A stretch of DNA of 6,858 bases from an uncultured Clostridia bacterium (GTDB lineage Bacteria; Bacillota; Clostridia; TANB77; CAG-508): assembly GCA_948505485.1 (NCBI GenBank), contig CAOPQH010000077.1, positions 1 to 6,858 of the forward strand, in the 5' to 3' direction. The stretch's first letter is position 1. Every line of letters begins with the position of its first letter. Positions 6,222 through 6,858 of the stretch are shown piece after piece. Made by a program: the position numbers and the translations under genes. A model generated the notes under the pieces. That model was not told the DNA's origin. It was given only the letters and a program-made list of their open reading frames with translations, and searched no databases.

Positions 6222-6857
6222 ATGGGAATAATATTAGATATAATATTAATACTAATTATTAGTTCATTTATATTTATTGGATATAAAAAAGGACTTGCAA
6301 AAGTAATATGTGGTCTAATTTCTATTATTTTATCATTAATTTTAACTATAATATTATACAAGCCAATTACTAATTTTGTATTAGACAATACGCAAATAGA
6401 TGAAAATATAGCTAATTTTATACAACAAAAAATAACAATTAATGATGATAAAGAAACTAATAGCGAAGAAGAAAATCAAATTTTAAATAAATATATTAAT
6501 AATACAAAAAACAATTTAGAAAACGGAATAATAGTATCTACCTCTGAAATAATATCTGTAAATTTAGTTAGTATAGTTGTTTTACTTATTCTATTTGTGA
6601 TAATAAGAATTATTATTATGATTCTAGTATTATTATCAAATTCAATTACAGAATTACCTATAATAAAGCAATTTAATAAAACTGGAGGAATACTATATGG
6701 AGCATTGGAAGGTATAATAATTATATATATATTATTAGCAATTGCATTTTTTATAATTACTTCACTTAATAAAATACAAGTTTTAGATATAATAGATTCA
6801 TCATATATTACTAGATTTTTATATGAAAATAATATAATATTGAAAATATTATTTTAG
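6222..6857 (+). CDS. CvpA-family membrane protein
   Basis: A complete 211-residue membrane protein, with the stop three bases from the window edge region (TAG 6855-6857). Helices fall at about 4-20, 28-47, 113-138 and 163-180. Family features are the GYKKGLAKVI segment after helix 1 (20-29) and LPIIKQFNKTGG followed by LYGALEG (145-164) leading into helix 4, equivalent to the conserved Gly-rich segment of CvpA proteins. CvpA is named for its need in colicin V production in E. coli; in Firmicutes the role is unclear, with links to envelope integrity. The loop between helices 2 and 3 is long and charged (about 57-105, Asn/Glu/Asp-rich), making the protein longer than the usual 160-180 residues. 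The ribosome site AAGGAG (6210-6215) overlaps the stop codon of the DUF5711 gene (6209-6211), so translation of the pair is probably coupled. No gene is visible beyond it. Confidence 0.85.
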   Translation: MGIILDIILILIISSFIFIGYKKGLAKVICGLISIILSLILTIILYKPITNFVLDNTQIDENIANFIQQKITINDDKETNSEEENQILNKYINNTKNNLENGIIVSTSEIISVNLVSIVVLLILFVIIRIIIMILVLLSNSITELPIIKQFNKTGGILYGALEGIIIIYILLAIAFFIITSLNKIQVLDIIDSSYITRFLYENNIILKILF

Positions 6858-6858
6858 T

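Overview
The window is a stretch of ordinary-looking chromosome from a very AT-rich bacterium. AGA, ATA, TTA and AAA codons dominate, translation starts follow strong AAGGAGG-type ribosome binding sites, and TGA is a real stop codon (end of the YkvI-like gene). Together with the gene families present (GldA/F/G-like ABC exporter, YkvI, DUF5711, CvpA), this points to a low-GC Clostridia-type Firmicute. An uncultured gut clostridium is plausible, but that is inference. No rRNA, tRNA, CRISPR array, insertion sequence or phage gene is visible.

Layout. (1) Positions 1-576, minus strand: the 5' 192 codons of a UPF0016/GDT1 (TMEM165-like) cation transporter, cut by the left window edge. (2) Positions 577-750: a divergent intergenic region with a good sigma-A promoter reading right, preceded by a 10-bp tandem direct repeat with 11-bp period. 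(3) Positions 751-3890: a tight three-gene operon encoding an ABC ATPase (GldA-like), an ABC-2 permease (GldF-like) and a membrane-anchored extracytoplasmic auxiliary protein (GldG-like). The first and third genes start with GTG and TTG. (4) Positions 3902-3937: a strong intrinsic terminator whose U-tract abuts the start codon of the next gene. (5) Positions 3938-4972: a YkvI-like membrane transporter of the LeuT/APC fold. (6) Positions 4969-6857: a near-consensus sigma-A promoter with extended -10, whose -35 box overlaps the YkvI stop codon. It drives a two-gene operon: a DUF5711 protein (one membrane anchor plus a predicted beta-propeller outside the cell) and a CvpA-family membrane protein.

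All seven genes encode membrane proteins or a membrane-transporter ATPase, so the window is envelope-oriented, but only the ABC trio and the DUF5711-CvpA pair look like functional units. The ABC trio resembles the GldA-GldF-GldG transporter first described in gliding Bacteroidetes. Homologues are common in non-gliding bacteria, where the substrate is unknown. I do not see a clearly novel defence, mobile or RNA system. The most informative observations are the start-codon correction for the ATPase, the terminator/ribosome-site overlap before the YkvI-like gene, the direct repeat at the ABC promoter, and the DUF5711-CvpA pairing.
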